Assembly: GCF_937873765.1 (NCBI RefSeq)
Contig: NZ_CALMZC010000059.1
Coordinates: forward strand, 1-42,002
From: an uncultured Thiothrix sp.
GTDB lineage: Bacteria; Pseudomonadota; Gammaproteobacteria; Thiotrichales; Thiotrichaceae
DNA: 42,002 nt
Direction: 5' to 3'
The notes under the pieces: model-generated
The model's input: only the letters and a program-made list of their open reading frames with translations
Told to the model about the DNA's origin: nothing
The model's database searches: none
In this document: positions 1 through 9,035 of the stretch, piece after piece
Layout of the letters: the number at the start of each line of letters is the position of its first letter
Position numbering within the stretch: position 1 is the first letter of the stretch
Program-made: the position numbers and the translations under genes

Positions 1-2
1 CT

Positions 3-1004
3 ACGGGCGCAACCGGTGCCACAGGTGCTCAAGGCTCTACGGGCGCAACCGGTGCCACAGGTGCTCAAGGCTCTACGGGCGCAACCGGTGCTACAGGTGC
101 TCAAGGCTCTACGGGCGCAACCGGTGCCACAGGTGCTCAAGGCTCTACGGGCGCAACCGGTGCCACCGGTGCTCAAGGCTCTACCGGTGCCACAGGTGCT
201 CAAGGCTCTACCGGTGCCACAGGTGCTCAAGGCTCTACCGGTGCAACGGGTGCAACCGGTGCTCAAGGCTCTACTGGTGCAACAGGCGCAACGGGTGCTC
301 AAGGCTCTACTGGTGCAACCGGTGCCACTGGTGCTCAAGGGGCGACGGGCGCTCAAGGCGCAACTGGTACTAGTGGTACTAACGGTACTAATGGTCAAGG
401 CTTCTTCGATTGGTTCTCTCAAACAATCGGTGATGTACAAGGTGATGGCGACATCGACCAATTTGACGTACAAGCTTGGTTGAAGGGTGACAAAGGCGAT
501 ACTGGCGCAACCGGTGCTCAAGGTTCTACTGGCGCAACGGGTGCTACTGGTGCTCAAGGCTCTACCGGCGCAACTGGAGCAACGGGTGCTCAAGGCTCTA
601 CAGGCGCTCAAGGCTCTACCGGTGCAACTGGAGCAACAGGTGCTCAAGGTTCTACCGGTGCTCAAGGAGCTAAGGGGGCACAGGGCGATAAAGGTATGAC
701 TGGTGCTCAAGGTTCTACTGGCGCAACGGGTGCTACCGGTGCTCAAGGTTCTACTGGTGCTCAAGGCTCTACGGGTGCAACCGGCGCAACGGGTGCTCAA
801 GGTTCTAAAGGTGCTCAAGGTTCTACCGGTGCTCAAGGTTCTACCGGTGCTCAAGGCTCTACGGGTGCTCAAGGTTCTACCGGTGCTCAAGGCTCTACGG
901 GTGCTCAAGGTTCTAAAGGTGCTCAAGGCTCTACGGGTGCTCAAGGTTCTAAAGGTGCTCAAGGTGCTCAAGGTGCAACTGGCGGAATGGGCGGTGGTTG
1001 TGAT
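3..1004 (+). repeat. Tandem Gly-X-Y-encoding DNA repeats
   Basis: Short 9- and 18-bp units (for example GGTGCTCAAGGCTCTACG) are repeated many times, interrupted at about 366-488. Near-identical copies suggest recent expansion or slippage, so the length probably varies between strains and the assembly may be unreliable here. Confidence 0.85.
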
Positions 1005-1031
1005 TGGGGTTGGGGTTGGGGCTGGTGCTAA
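3..1031 (+). CDS. Collagen-like Gly-X-Y repeat protein, 3' part
   Basis: The frame is open from the window edge, so the N-terminus is missing. Almost the whole visible part is Gly-X-Y triplets (GAT, GAQ, GST, with a few GDK/GAK), the pattern of bacterial collagen-like proteins that form surface triple helices. There are almost no prolines, so Thr and Gln probably fill the stabilising positions, and the Thr residues are candidate O-glycosylation sites. At 399-488 the triplets are interrupted by a non-collagen insert that contains a dockerin/EF-hand-like calcium loop (429-482). The protein ends in a Gly-rich stretch and the tail [10 protein letters not shown]. Other frames of this stretch are also open, but they are shadows of the repeat. 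The family is clear; the exact function (adhesin, sheath, filament) is unknown. Confidence 0.85.
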   Translation, partial: TGATGATGAQGSTGATGATGAQGSTGATGATGAQGSTGATGATGAQGSTGATGATGAQGSTGATGAQGSTGATGAQGSTGATGATGAQGSTGATGATGAQGSTGATGATGAQGATGAQGATGTSGTNGTNGQGFFDWFSQTIGDVQGDGDIDQFDVQAWLKGDKGDTGATGAQGSTGATGATGAQGSTGATGATGAQGSTGAQGSTGATGATGAQGSTGAQGAKGAQGDKGMTGAQGSTGATGATGAQGSTGAQGSTGATGATGAQGSKGAQGSTGAQGSTGAQGSTGAQGSTGAQGSTGAQGSKGAQGSTGAQGSKGAQGAQGATGGMGGGCDWGWGWGWC

Positions 1032-1068
1032 TCTTTAGCCCAAGCTAAACTTGATCCTAGTTTGATCT

Positions 1069-1107
1069 AAAGAAACCCCGCAGTGAAAATTGCGGGGTTT
1101 CTTTTTT
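1069..1107 (+). terminator. Rho-independent terminator of the collagen-like gene
   Basis: A 14-bp perfect stem (AAAGAAACCCCGCA with its complement) has an 8-nt loop and is followed by a T-run. It lies 38 bases after the stop codon. Confidence 0.9.
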
Positions 1108-1198
1108 GGGTTACGTTTATCTTGAAAATTGGCAATTCGTTAGCAGTTAAGGCTAACTAACAAGAAAAAAGTCATCACTGATCGCTAAGGTGCTATTT

Positions 1199-1684
1199 AT
1201 GCAACAGGATTTATCTGTCGTGCTTCTCCGGCATTTAAAGCCGATTTTAACCATGCTACGCCAAACGATTTTAACTTGCCCAGATGAGGTTTTTTCTGGA
1301 GATAAACTACTTGTACGTGAGCAGCTTTATCATTCTTTAGTAGGCATGGATATTTGGTTTAGCCATGAACCCAGTCAATATCCATTTCATCAGATTCTAG
1401 ATATGGAAGCTGCGCAAATGCATAAGATCGCGCCAGAATCCGTTTCAAGACGTTTTTTACTATCTTATTTGGGAAAAGTAGAGCATAAGCTTGCGAATAT
1501 GCCCATGAATACTGAGAAGTTACTAGAGAAGCGCGAAATAGATGGTGAAGAAATAACTTATCTAGATCAATGCTTTATACAGATTCGCCATGTACAGCAT
1601 CATCTCGGTGAGATCGATGAGATCATGCGTGATAATCAATTGCCTTTACTCAAGTGGCAGGGTTATGGTAAGGGAACACAATAA
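1199..1684 (+). CDS. DinB-like four-helix protein
   Basis: This 161-aa protein resembles the DinB/YfiT-like metalloprotein superfamily. Near the end it carries QIRHVQHHLGEIDEIMR, the typical last helix with metal-binding histidines, and an earlier His lies in LYHSLVGMDIW. Members are four-helix bundles that bind a divalent metal; some are thiol-dependent transferases, but most have no known role. I chose ATG 1199 rather than an upstream in-frame GTG at 1190, because AAGG at 1187-1190 sits at the right distance. It stands alone behind the collagen gene's terminator. Confidence 0.75.
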   Translation: MQQDLSVVLLRHLKPILTMLRQTILTCPDEVFSGDKLLVREQLYHSLVGMDIWFSHEPSQYPFHQILDMEAAQMHKIAPESVSRRFLLSYLGKVEHKLANMPMNTEKLLEKREIDGEEITYLDQCFIQIRHVQHHLGEIDEIMRDNQLPLLKWQGYGKGTQ

Positions 1685-1807
1685 ATAGATTTATATTAAG
1701 ATAACTAACCTAGGTTATTAAGTAAAATTTTGATATTTTTTATAAATTTTTAGATTTTGAATATAACTGACTAATTGTTTGATTATAAAAAAGAAGAGAC
1801 AGTAGTT

Positions 1808-3103
1808 ATGCGCTTTAGTATTTTTACTCCTACTCACAAGCCAACCTTTATTGGCGAGGCTTTTGATAGTTTATTAGCTCAAACGTTTAAAGATTGGGAA
1901 TGGGTGATTGTACCTAATGGGACTGCAGTCATTCCAGAACATATTGCTAACCACCCACAAGTACGGGTTGTCCGAGCACCTGATGATATTGCGGTTAAAG
2001 GTGTCGGCTCTTTAAAACGGTTTGCCTGTGGCAATTGTCACGGCGACTATTTTGTGGAGCTTGATCATGACGATTTACTCACCCCTGATGCTTTGCAAGT
2101 CATTGATGCACGTGCTCAAGCGACGGATGCAGGTTTTCTGTATTCAGATTTTACCAATTTTCGGGTGGATCATTCATGCCAGATCTTTTATGCGAGCCAT
2201 GGTTGGGAGAGTTATCCGTTTAATTGGCAAGATAAGCGCTATACCGCGATGCGTGCCTTTGAAACGGATGCCAGTTCTTTGCATCAAATTTTCTATGCAC
2301 CTAATCATGTGCGTGTCTGGTCGCGTGAGGCTTATGAAAAAGCGGGTGGACATGACCCAGAACTGCATGTAGTCGATGATCATGATTTGATTTGTCGTAC
2401 TTATTTAGTAGGTGCGCATTTTGAATATATCCCGAAGTGTTTGTATTTGTACCGCTTATTGGAAAATGAAGATAACACCTATCTACGCTTTAATGCTGAT
2501 ATTCAGCGTATGCAGCAGGAAGTTTCTAATAAATATATTTATCGGATGATTGCTGAGTGGTGTCGGCGTAATAACCTGCAAATGCTGGATTTAGGTGGCG
2601 CACATAATTCACCTCCCGGTTTTACCAGTGTGGATTTAGTGGATGCGGATGTAAATTGTGATATTCGTAAAGGTTTGCCGTTCCCAGATAATTCCATTGG
2701 CTGTGTACGTGCTTATGATTTCTTAGAACATATGCCACATTGTGCTGACTCAAGCTGTGATCATGGCGCTTCTGGTGGGTCGTTATGTACGGTGGGCTTG
2801 ATGAATGAAATCTATCGGGTGTTAGTACCCGGTGGTTGGTTAGTCTCGCGGACACCTTCTACGGATGGGCGTGGTGCTTTCCAAGATCCGACCCATATTT
2901 CATTCTGGAATCAGAATTCATTCTGGTATTACACCAATCGCGAGCAAGCCACTTATGTACGCGGGATTACTTGCCGTTTCCAAGATACACGCTTGTGGCA
3001 AGGCTTCCCGACAGACTGGCACAAAGAAAGCAATATTCTTTATGTCTATGCAGATTTGGTGGCTTTGAAAGGCCAACGCCAACCCGGCCTAGTAAAAATT
3101 TAA
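1808..3103 (+). CDS. Fused family-2 glycosyltransferase and SAM methyltransferase
   Basis: The N-terminal half (about residues 1-240) is a GT-A family-2 glycosyltransferase: it opens with FSIFTPTHKPTFIGEAFDSL and has a DHDD metal/nucleotide-sugar site (D86, D88). The C-terminal half (from about 255) is a class I methyltransferase: MLDLGGAHNSPPGFTSVDL, then FPDNSIGCVRAYDFLEHM and EIYRVLVPGGWL. The protein probably adds a sugar and methylates the glycan or sugar; the substrate is unknown. Start ATG 1808 is preceded by AAGAAGAG at 9 nt; the longer frame from TTG 1775 is less likely. The collagen-like gene next door is a possible acceptor. The fusion looks intact. Confidence 0.87.
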   Translation: MRFSIFTPTHKPTFIGEAFDSLLAQTFKDWEWVIVPNGTAVIPEHIANHPQVRVVRAPDDIAVKGVGSLKRFACGNCHGDYFVELDHDDLLTPDALQVIDARAQATDAGFLYSDFTNFRVDHSCQIFYASHGWESYPFNWQDKRYTAMRAFETDASSLHQIFYAPNHVRVWSREAYEKAGGHDPELHVVDDHDLICRTYLVGAHFEYIPKCLYLYRLLENEDNTYLRFNADIQRMQQEVSNKYIYRMIAEWCRRNNLQMLDLGGAHNSPPGFTSVDLVDADVNCDIRKGLPFPDNSIGCVRAYDFLEHMPHCADSSCDHGASGGSLCTVGLMNEIYRVLVPGGWLVSRTPSTDGRGAFQDPTHISFWNQNSFWYYTNREQATYVRGITCRFQDTRLWQGFPTDWHKESNILYVYADLVALKGQRQPGLVKI

Positions 3104-3122
3104 CTAGGCGGCAAGGCTAAAG

Positions 3123-3149
3123 AAAAGGCGCGAATTTCGCGCCTTTTTT
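3123..3149. terminator. Bidirectional terminator
   Basis: A 12-bp perfect stem (AAAAGGCGCGAA and complement) is flanked by A- and T-runs, so it can work in both directions. It sits between the convergent glycosyltransferase gene and the oxygenase gene. Confidence 0.9.
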
Positions 3150-3170
3150 GTTTGATGCCTTTGATCTTAA

Positions 3171-4154
3171 TCAGGCTATATCAAAGAAGAACATATGGAA
3201 AAGACGGCTATTTTTCATATTGTCACCGAAATAAGCCGAAGCAGCATGTACGCGTTTCGCATCGAAAATCACCAATCGATTGTAGACATTGCCAACCGTG
3301 TCTACTAAATCCCAACGAGTTTTGTCATAGAAGTTACCAGCGAACATTTCATCAAACAGCTCATCTGCAGATTTGTTATGTTTTTTGCAATCCGCCGGTG
3401 TTGGATAGGCCATCAGACCATTGAGTTTGCTTTTATAAAAGCTGGTGCCGCATTCTGGTGGAGCATCAGGGGTAAGAAAAACTACTGCAGCATAGCTTTG
3501 ATTGTCGGTGTGATAAACTAAAGGTTCTTCGGCAGTACAGTATTGGAAAACACCGTTATAAATATGGCTTTCCCAAACGCTTATTTTTCTACCTAAAAGC
3601 TTTTCAAAAGTTTCTTTAGTGCCTTCAAAAATAGTCTTTACCTCAGTACGCGAGCCTTTGTGGTATTTAACATTGGGGTTAAAATCTAAGGTCATGGCAT
3701 ATTCGCGTACTGCATCCGGGTCGCTATAAAAATTATCGACTACCACCACAGCAGGTGGATGTGGATCAATACGAATAGCTGGATGTATAGGCTTGGCAGG
3801 CTGTGAAACCTGTTTAGCGGCTACTTGGCTGTTTTGCCTAATCTCAGCAAAGACTTTGTAGGCTGACTCGCCTTGGAATTTGACACTGAAGGTGATGGTG
3901 GCAAAAACTTCATCTGGGGTCAGAATAAACTTAAAACCGGTTTGGGTGCCTTCAGGCAGCTTGTAGAAATTGTTGACATCATGGCGCACCTCGAGATTGA
4001 TCAGTTCACTGCTGTAATTTTCGGAAGTGTCCACGCGAATCGACTCAATCGTGCGACCCGTACTAAAGATCCAGCCTGCTAGAAAGTAAGTGCGGTCATA
4101 GCTATCTAAATGATCAAGATGAAATTTAATATCTTCTAATAATGTTTCATGCAT
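3171..4154 (-). CDS. 2OG-Fe(II) oxygenase-like protein (DUF6445 type)
   Basis: This 327-aa protein has two parts. Residues about 15-110 (FLAGWIFSTGRTIESIRV...) resemble a beta-sandwich module often attached to glycosyltransferases. Residues about 130-327 match the DUF6445 type: VVVVDNFYSDPDAVREYAM, then YHTDN as a possible HxD iron site, GTSFYKSK, and LVIFDAKRVHAASAYFG with the distal His. Such proteins fall in the double-stranded beta-helix oxygenase fold and may hydroxylate a protein or small molecule. ATG 4154 is preferred over the upstream TTG at 4163. It is convergent with the glycosyltransferase-methyltransferase gene. Confidence 0.78.
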   Translation of the reverse strand: MHETLLEDIKFHLDHLDSYDRTYFLAGWIFSTGRTIESIRVDTSENYSSELINLEVRHDVNNFYKLPEGTQTGFKFILTPDEVFATITFSVKFQGESAYKVFAEIRQNSQVAAKQVSQPAKPIHPAIRIDPHPPAVVVVDNFYSDPDAVREYAMTLDFNPNVKYHKGSRTEVKTIFEGTKETFEKLLGRKISVWESHIYNGVFQYCTAEEPLVYHTDNQSYAAVVFLTPDAPPECGTSFYKSKLNGLMAYPTPADCKKHNKSADELFDEMFAGNFYDKTRWDLVDTVGNVYNRLVIFDAKRVHAASAYFGDNMKNSRLFHMFFFDIA

Positions 4155-4283
4155 AGCGCTCAACCCGTCATTTTTGTAAATAGAATAATTAAGTTCTCAA
4201 ATTATTATCCTCGCTACAAATAAGGGTAAAGCAGTCAACGACAAACTGCTGGAGCTACCTGATAGTTAGTTGGTAGGAGTGAA

Positions 4284-4823
4284 TTAGTTGATTTTATTCT
4301 CAGGTTTGATCAAACGGGGTATAGGTTCAGGGTTTTTAGCAAGGTGTGTAACTTGGTTCGAGCGTTCTTGCTTAAGGCGTAGTAAATATCCTCCTAAGGT
4401 TCCACTCGCTGTGCCCAGCAGTAAAACACCTATCGTCACAAATTGAGTTAGCAGTAAAAAGCCTCCTAGACTGGCCGCTCCAGCTACTGCTAAGCCGACC
4501 TTAAAGTTGGCTTGTGCAGTGGTACGCTTAATTTCTTGTTGAACTTGTTGTTGGGCTTCTTTTGTCACTTGATGCTTAGCGCGTTCTGCATTGACCTTAA
4601 TTTTTTCACGCTCACGTGCATGGTTTTCTTGCAAGCGCATCATTTCATCTTTACGTTGATGATTAGACAGCGCGCTAAACCATAAAGCCATTAAACTGGC
4701 TATAATTGCTAGAGGAACTGCAATACGCAACCAACCCCAGCCAGCCAGTTGTTCGGGGGCGAGCAACATTAAACTCACGGTAATGATCTCAAGCAACAGC
4801 AGGCCGGGAAGAAACTTTAGCAT
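4284..4823 (-). CDS. Membrane protein with a central coiled coil
   Basis: I do not recognise a named family. The 179-aa product has two hydrophobic segments at the N-terminus (about 3-20 and 28-50), a charged helical stretch (about 52-105, rich in Lys, Glu and Gln, likely coiled coil), and two more hydrophobic segments (about 108-148). The tail is basic and ends with several prolines. It is divergent from dnaE with 117 bases between them. Function unknown. Confidence 0.75.
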   Translation of the reverse strand: MLKFLPGLLLLEIITVSLMLLAPEQLAGWGWLRIAVPLAIIASLMALWFSALSNHQRKDEMMRLQENHAREREKIKVNAERAKHQVTKEAQQQVQQEIKRTTAQANFKVGLAVAGAASLGGFLLLTQFVTIGVLLLGTASGTLGGYLLRLKQERSNQVTHLAKNPEPIPRLIKPENKIN

Positions 4824-4940
4824 CGGATAGACTCATTCTGATCAGCATCGAGATAGGGTATCATTCGCGCTTTGCTTGGCAAAGTTAAGACCTTGCCAGA
4901 CTTTTCAACAAATCTTTATAGCCACAGTAATTAATAAACT

Positions 4941-7900
4941 ATGACTCAATTCGTCCATCTGCGCTTACATACGGAATATTCATTGGTTGATAGCACGATT
5001 CGTATCAAGCCTTTGATGAAAGCAGTTGAGAAGTCTGGCATGGCGGCGGTGGCAATCACCGATCAGAATAATTTCTTTGGCCTAGTTAAGTTCTATAAAA
5101 CCGCAATGGGGGCGGGTATTAAGCCAATCTTTGGGGTGGATTTACTGCTTGCGAATGAGCAATCCGACCAGCTCTTTCATATCATTCTGCTTTGCCAAAA
5201 TAATACAGGCTATCGAAATTTAACGCGTTTGATTTCTAAAGCTTGGCAACAAGGTCAAGTTTTGGGTGTGCCCAGAGTACAACGCGCTTGGGTGAAAGAG
5301 TTTAGCGAAGGCGTGATTATGCTGTCGGGTGGGCGTGAGGGCGATGTCGGACAAGCCTTACTCATGGGGAATAGAGATTTAGCCGAAAAGCGTTTGCAAG
5401 AATGGCAAGCGGCCTTTCCTGAGCGCTACTATTTAGAGCTGCAGCGCACTGGTCGGGAAGGTGAAGAGGATTATATTCACGCCGCCATTGATCTAGCAGT
5501 TAAGTATCAAGTGCCTGTAGTGGCCACCAATGATGTGCGCTTTATAGCTAGTAGTGACTTTGATGCTCACGAAGCGCGGGTTTGTATCAATAGTGGTCAT
5601 GTGCTAGCTGATCCTAAACGCCCTAAAAACTATAGCCAACAGCAATATTTACGCTCACCTACAGAAATGCAGGAGTTATTTGCGGATATTCCCTCCGCGA
5701 TTGCGAACACCGTGGAGGTTGCCAAGCGCTGTAATGTCTCCCTGACTTTGGGTAAAAATTATCTTCCACAGTTTCCGATTCCTGCAGGTATGACGACCGA
5801 AGCCTATTTCTGCAAAGTCGGTGAGGAAGGTTTAGAGGAACGTTTAGATTTTCTCTTCGGTGAGCAATTTCCGCGTGGTACGCCGGAGTTTGCTGAAAAG
5901 CGTAAGCCTTATGATGAGCGTCTGAAGATTGAGTTAGACGTGATTAATAAAATGGGTTTCCCCGGCTACTTTCTGATTGTTGCTGACTTTATTCAATGGG
6001 CTAAAGACAATGATATTCCGGTAGGGCCTGGACGGGGATCGGGTGCGGGTTCGTTAGTCGCGTATGCTTTAAAGATTACTGATCTGGATCCACTGGCTTA
6101 CGACTTATTATTTGAGCGCTTCTTAAATCCTGAACGGGTATCCATGCCAGATTTTGATATCGACTTCTGCATGGATAATCGCGATAAAGTGATTGATTAT
6201 GTGGCGCAAGCTTACGGACGTAATCAAGTCTCGCAAATTGTTACCTTCGGTTCGATGGCCGCCAAAGCAGTGGTACGTGACGTGGGACGGGTACTCAGCC
6301 ATCCTTATGGTTTTGTGGATCGGGTGGCTAAATTAATTCCTTTCGTACTCGGCATTACTTTAGAGGATGCCCTCGGGCGTTCAGCTAAATCCAAAGAGGA
6401 TGCAGAGCGGGTTTCTCCGGAGCTTATCGAGCTTTACGAAAAAGATGAGGAAGTGAAAGCGCTTATGGATATGGCGCTGTCCCTAGAGGGTTTAACTCGT
6501 AATACTGGTAAACACGCGGGTGGCGTGCTGATTGCACCCTCTGACTTAACTGATTTCACCCCGATCCTCTGTGATGAGGCAGGTAAGGGGGTAGTGTCAC
6601 AATATGATAAGGATGATGTCGAGGCAGTCGGTTTAGTTAAGTTCGATTTTTTAGGTTTGCGTAATCTCACCATTATTCAGTGGGCACTAGAGACTATTAA
6701 TCGCCAGCAGGCGGCGAAACATTTACCTTTGGTCGACATCAATCGGATTCCCCTTGATGATCAAGCCTCTTTCGATTTACTCAAAGCACAGAAAACCACT
6801 GCTGTCTTCCAGTTGGAATCGCGTGGGATGAAAGATTTGATTCGCCGTTTACAGCCGGATGTGTTTGAAGATGTCATTGCGCTCGTAGCACTTTTTCGTC
6901 CGGGGCCTTTGCAATCAGGGATGGTGGATGACTTTATCAATCGGAAAAAAGGGATTGCTAAAGTTGAATACCCGCACCCCAGTTTAGAGCAAATTCTCAA
7001 ACCCACCTATGGGGTCATCGTTTACCAAGAGCAGGTCATGCAGATCGCACAGGTACTAGCGAATTATACGCTAGGTGGTGCGGACATGCTGCGACGTGCG
7101 ATGGGCAAGAAAAAACCTGAGGAGATGGCCAAGCAGCGTTCTATTTTTATGGAGGGTGCTCGTGCTAATCAAATCGACGAAAATCAAGCCGGTTTCATCT
7201 TCGATTTGATGGAAAAGTTCGCTGAGTATGGTTTCAATAAATCGCATTCTGCAGCCTATGCACTCGTTGCTTTTCAAACAGCTTGGCTGAAAGCACATTA
7301 TCCGGCAGCTTTTATGGCAGCGGTGTTATCTGCGGATATGGATAATACTGATAAAGTAGTCATGCTGTTAGATGATTGTAAGAAGTTAGGCGTAAAAACT
7401 TTAGCACCTGACTTAAATAAGTCCGAATATCATTTCATTGTCGATGATAAAGGTAACGTTATTTATGGCTTAGGTGCAGTGAAAGGGGCGGGTGAGTCGG
7501 CCATTTCGGTGATTATGGAAGAGCGTGCCGCCAACGGATCTTATAAGTCATTACTCGATTTTTGTCAGCGTATTTACTCGCATAAGGTCACCCGTCGGGT
7601 ACTCGAAACTTTGATTAAAGCGGGTGTATTGGATTCTTTGCCAGGTTCACGGCATGCCAAAATCGAGTTTCTGCCTGAAGCACTGAAGCGCGCTGAGCAA
7701 TATCATCGCGATCAAGGAGTTGGGCAGGTAGATTTATTTGGCGGCGCGATGATAAGCCACAGGGTTGAAACAGCTATGCCAGATCTACCGGAGTGGCCTG
7801 AAAAAGAGCGCTTGCGTTTAGAAAAGGAAACCCTAGGTTTATATTTAACTGGTCATCCCCTAGATGAATACGAGCAAGAGTTGCACGCTGTTAGTAAAAT

Positions 7901-8462
7901 GAACCTACGCGAGATTATGGAGTACGATGGCAGTGGCTCACAGCGTTATGCAAAAGAGCCAGTTTTGTTTGGTGCTTTAATTGCGAATATTCGTGTGCAG
8001 GCTTCAGATCGAGGTAAGCGCTATTTTGTGAAGCTGGAAGATCGTACTGTCTCGGAATATGAAATCTTATTATTCGCTGACACCTTTACTCAATTTGGGC
8101 ATCTTTTAGAAAAAGAAGCGATTGTCGCGATAGAAGGTACCGTTAGTGTAGATCAACGTACCGGTTCATCCCGTCTAAGAATAGACTCGATTTATGATAT
8201 GCAAACTTTGCGTGAAAGTTTTCTACGGCGTTTAAAATTACGGGTGGATGCTCAGCAAGTCGTAGCAGGTTTGATGGAGGATTTACAAACTTGGCTAGTG
8301 GAAGCGTCTGAGCCGCGTTATCCGGTTTTATTGGATTATTGTAATCAGAGTGCGCGTGCTGAGTTACGCTTAGATGATAAGTTTTATATCCCTTTGCATG
8401 ACAATAACTTACGGAGTTTGCGCCAGAAGCTAGGGCAAGATGCAGTACAATTAATTTTTTAA
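4941..8462 (+). CDS. dnaE: DNA polymerase III subunit alpha
   Basis: Replicative polymerase, 1173 aa, close to the E. coli length (1160). It begins with the PHP domain (FVHLRLHTEYSLVDS). The polymerase core has GPGRGSGAGSLVAYAL and the catalytic acidic motif PDFDIDFCMD (D404, D406), with the third Asp at 569 in VKFDFLGLRNLTII. The fingers, helix-hairpin-helix and C-terminal OB region (VLFGALIANIRVQASDRGKRY) follow. It acts in the Pol III core with epsilon and theta and on the beta clamp. The start ATG has only a weak ribosome-binding site. The next gene begins 12 bases after the stop, so co-transcription is likely. Confidence 0.98.
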   Translation: MTQFVHLRLHTEYSLVDSTIRIKPLMKAVEKSGMAAVAITDQNNFFGLVKFYKTAMGAGIKPIFGVDLLLANEQSDQLFHIILLCQNNTGYRNLTRLISKAWQQGQVLGVPRVQRAWVKEFSEGVIMLSGGREGDVGQALLMGNRDLAEKRLQEWQAAFPERYYLELQRTGREGEEDYIHAAIDLAVKYQVPVVATNDVRFIASSDFDAHEARVCINSGHVLADPKRPKNYSQQQYLRSPTEMQELFADIPSAIANTVEVAKRCNVSLTLGKNYLPQFPIPAGMTTEAYFCKVGEEGLEERLDFLFGEQFPRGTPEFAEKRKPYDERLKIELDVINKMGFPGYFLIVADFIQWAKDNDIPVGPGRGSGAGSLVAYALKITDLDPLAYDLLFERFLNPERVSMPDFDIDFCMDNRDKVIDYVAQAYGRNQVSQIVTFGSMAAKAVVRDVGRVLSHPYGFVDRVAKLIPFVLGITLEDALGRSAKSKEDAERVSPELIELYEKDEEVKALMDMALSLEGLTRNTGKHAGGVLIAPSDLTDFTPILCDEAGKGVVSQYDKDDVEAVGLVKFDFLGLRNLTIIQWALETINRQQAAKHLPLVDINRIPLDDQASFDLLKAQKTTAVFQLESRGMKDLIRRLQPDVFEDVIALVALFRPGPLQSGMVDDFINRKKGIAKVEYPHPSLEQILKPTYGVIVYQEQVMQIAQVLANYTLGGADMLRRAMGKKKPEEMAKQRSIFMEGARANQIDENQAGFIFDLMEKFAEYGFNKSHSAAYALVAFQTAWLKAHYPAAFMAAVLSADMDNTDKVVMLLDDCKKLGVKTLAPDLNKSEYHFIVDDKGNVIYGLGAVKGAGESAISVIMEERAANGSYKSLLDFCQRIYSHKVTRRVLETLIKAGVLDSLPGSRHAKIEFLPEALKRAEQYHRDQGVGQVDLFGGAMISHRVETAMPDLPEWPEKERLRLEKETLGLYLTGHPLDEYEQELHAVSKMNLREIMEYDGSGSQRYAKEPVLFGALIANIRVQASDRGKRYFVKLEDRTVSEYEILLFADTFTQFGHLLEKEAIVAIEGTVSVDQRTGSSRLRIDSIYDMQTLRESFLRRLKLRVDAQQVVAGLMEDLQTWLVEASEPRYPVLLDYCNQSARAELRLDDKFYIPLHDNNLRSLRQKLGQDAVQLIF

Positions 8463-8474
8463 CGCTAGGTCACT

Positions 8475-9032
8475 ATGTCGGCACTTAAGTACCTTCCTAA
8501 TCTAATCACCATCGCGCGCATTATTTCAGTAGTGCCGGTAGCTTGGCTATTATGGATAGGTTCTTATCATACGGCTTTAATCTTATTGGTGTTAGCGGGG
8601 TTAAGTGATGGTTTAGATGGCTACTTAGCTCGACGTTATCAATGGTTTACCCCTTTAGGTGCTTTGCTTGATCCACTGGCTGATAAGCTCTTTATTGTGA
8701 CGATTATGTTGGTATTTGGCTTTAAGGGTTTCCTACCGTGGTGGATAGTATGGCTGATTTTTGGGCGTGACGTGCTTATTGTTGCAGGTGCTATGCTGTA
8801 TCGCTGGGTAACGGGTGCTTTAGAAATGAGGCCTTTATTTATTAGTAAAGTGAACACAGCCTTACAACTGATTTTGTTAGCAGCTACTTTATTACATGTT
8901 GGCTTCTATCCTTTGCCACAGGGGGTAATAGATAATTTAGAGTTGTTAGTAGCAACTAGCACTATCATCAGTGGAGCCGCTTATGTATTTTTCTGGAGTT
9001 ATTATGCCTTTGCAAATAAAAAGCAGGTCTAA
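8475..9032 (+). CDS. CDP-alcohol phosphatidyltransferase (PgsA-like)
   Basis: An integral membrane enzyme of 185 aa with the full CDP-alcohol phosphatidyltransferase signature: D45, D48, G49, A52-R53, G62, D66 and D70 in SDGLDGYLARR and GALLDPLAD. These enzymes transfer a phosphatidyl group from CDP-diacylglycerol to an alcohol; PgsA makes phosphatidylglycerol phosphate. The exact acceptor cannot be read from the motif, so I leave the symbol blank. About five or six membrane segments are visible. It lies 12 bases after dnaE and 3 bases before the AI-2E-type gene, in one operon-like run. Confidence 0.9.
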   Translation: MSALKYLPNLITIARIISVVPVAWLLWIGSYHTALILLVLAGLSDGLDGYLARRYQWFTPLGALLDPLADKLFIVTIMLVFGFKGFLPWWIVWLIFGRDVLIVAGAMLYRWVTGALEMRPLFISKVNTALQLILLAATLLHVGFYPLPQGVIDNLELLVATSTIISGAAYVFFWSYYAFANKKQV

Positions 9033-9035
9033 CTG

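Noticed and set aside
16..483. Other open frames across the collagen-like repeat
   Set aside because: The repeat unit is a multiple of three without stop codons, so shadow frames stay open; only the Gly-X-Y frame makes a known pattern.
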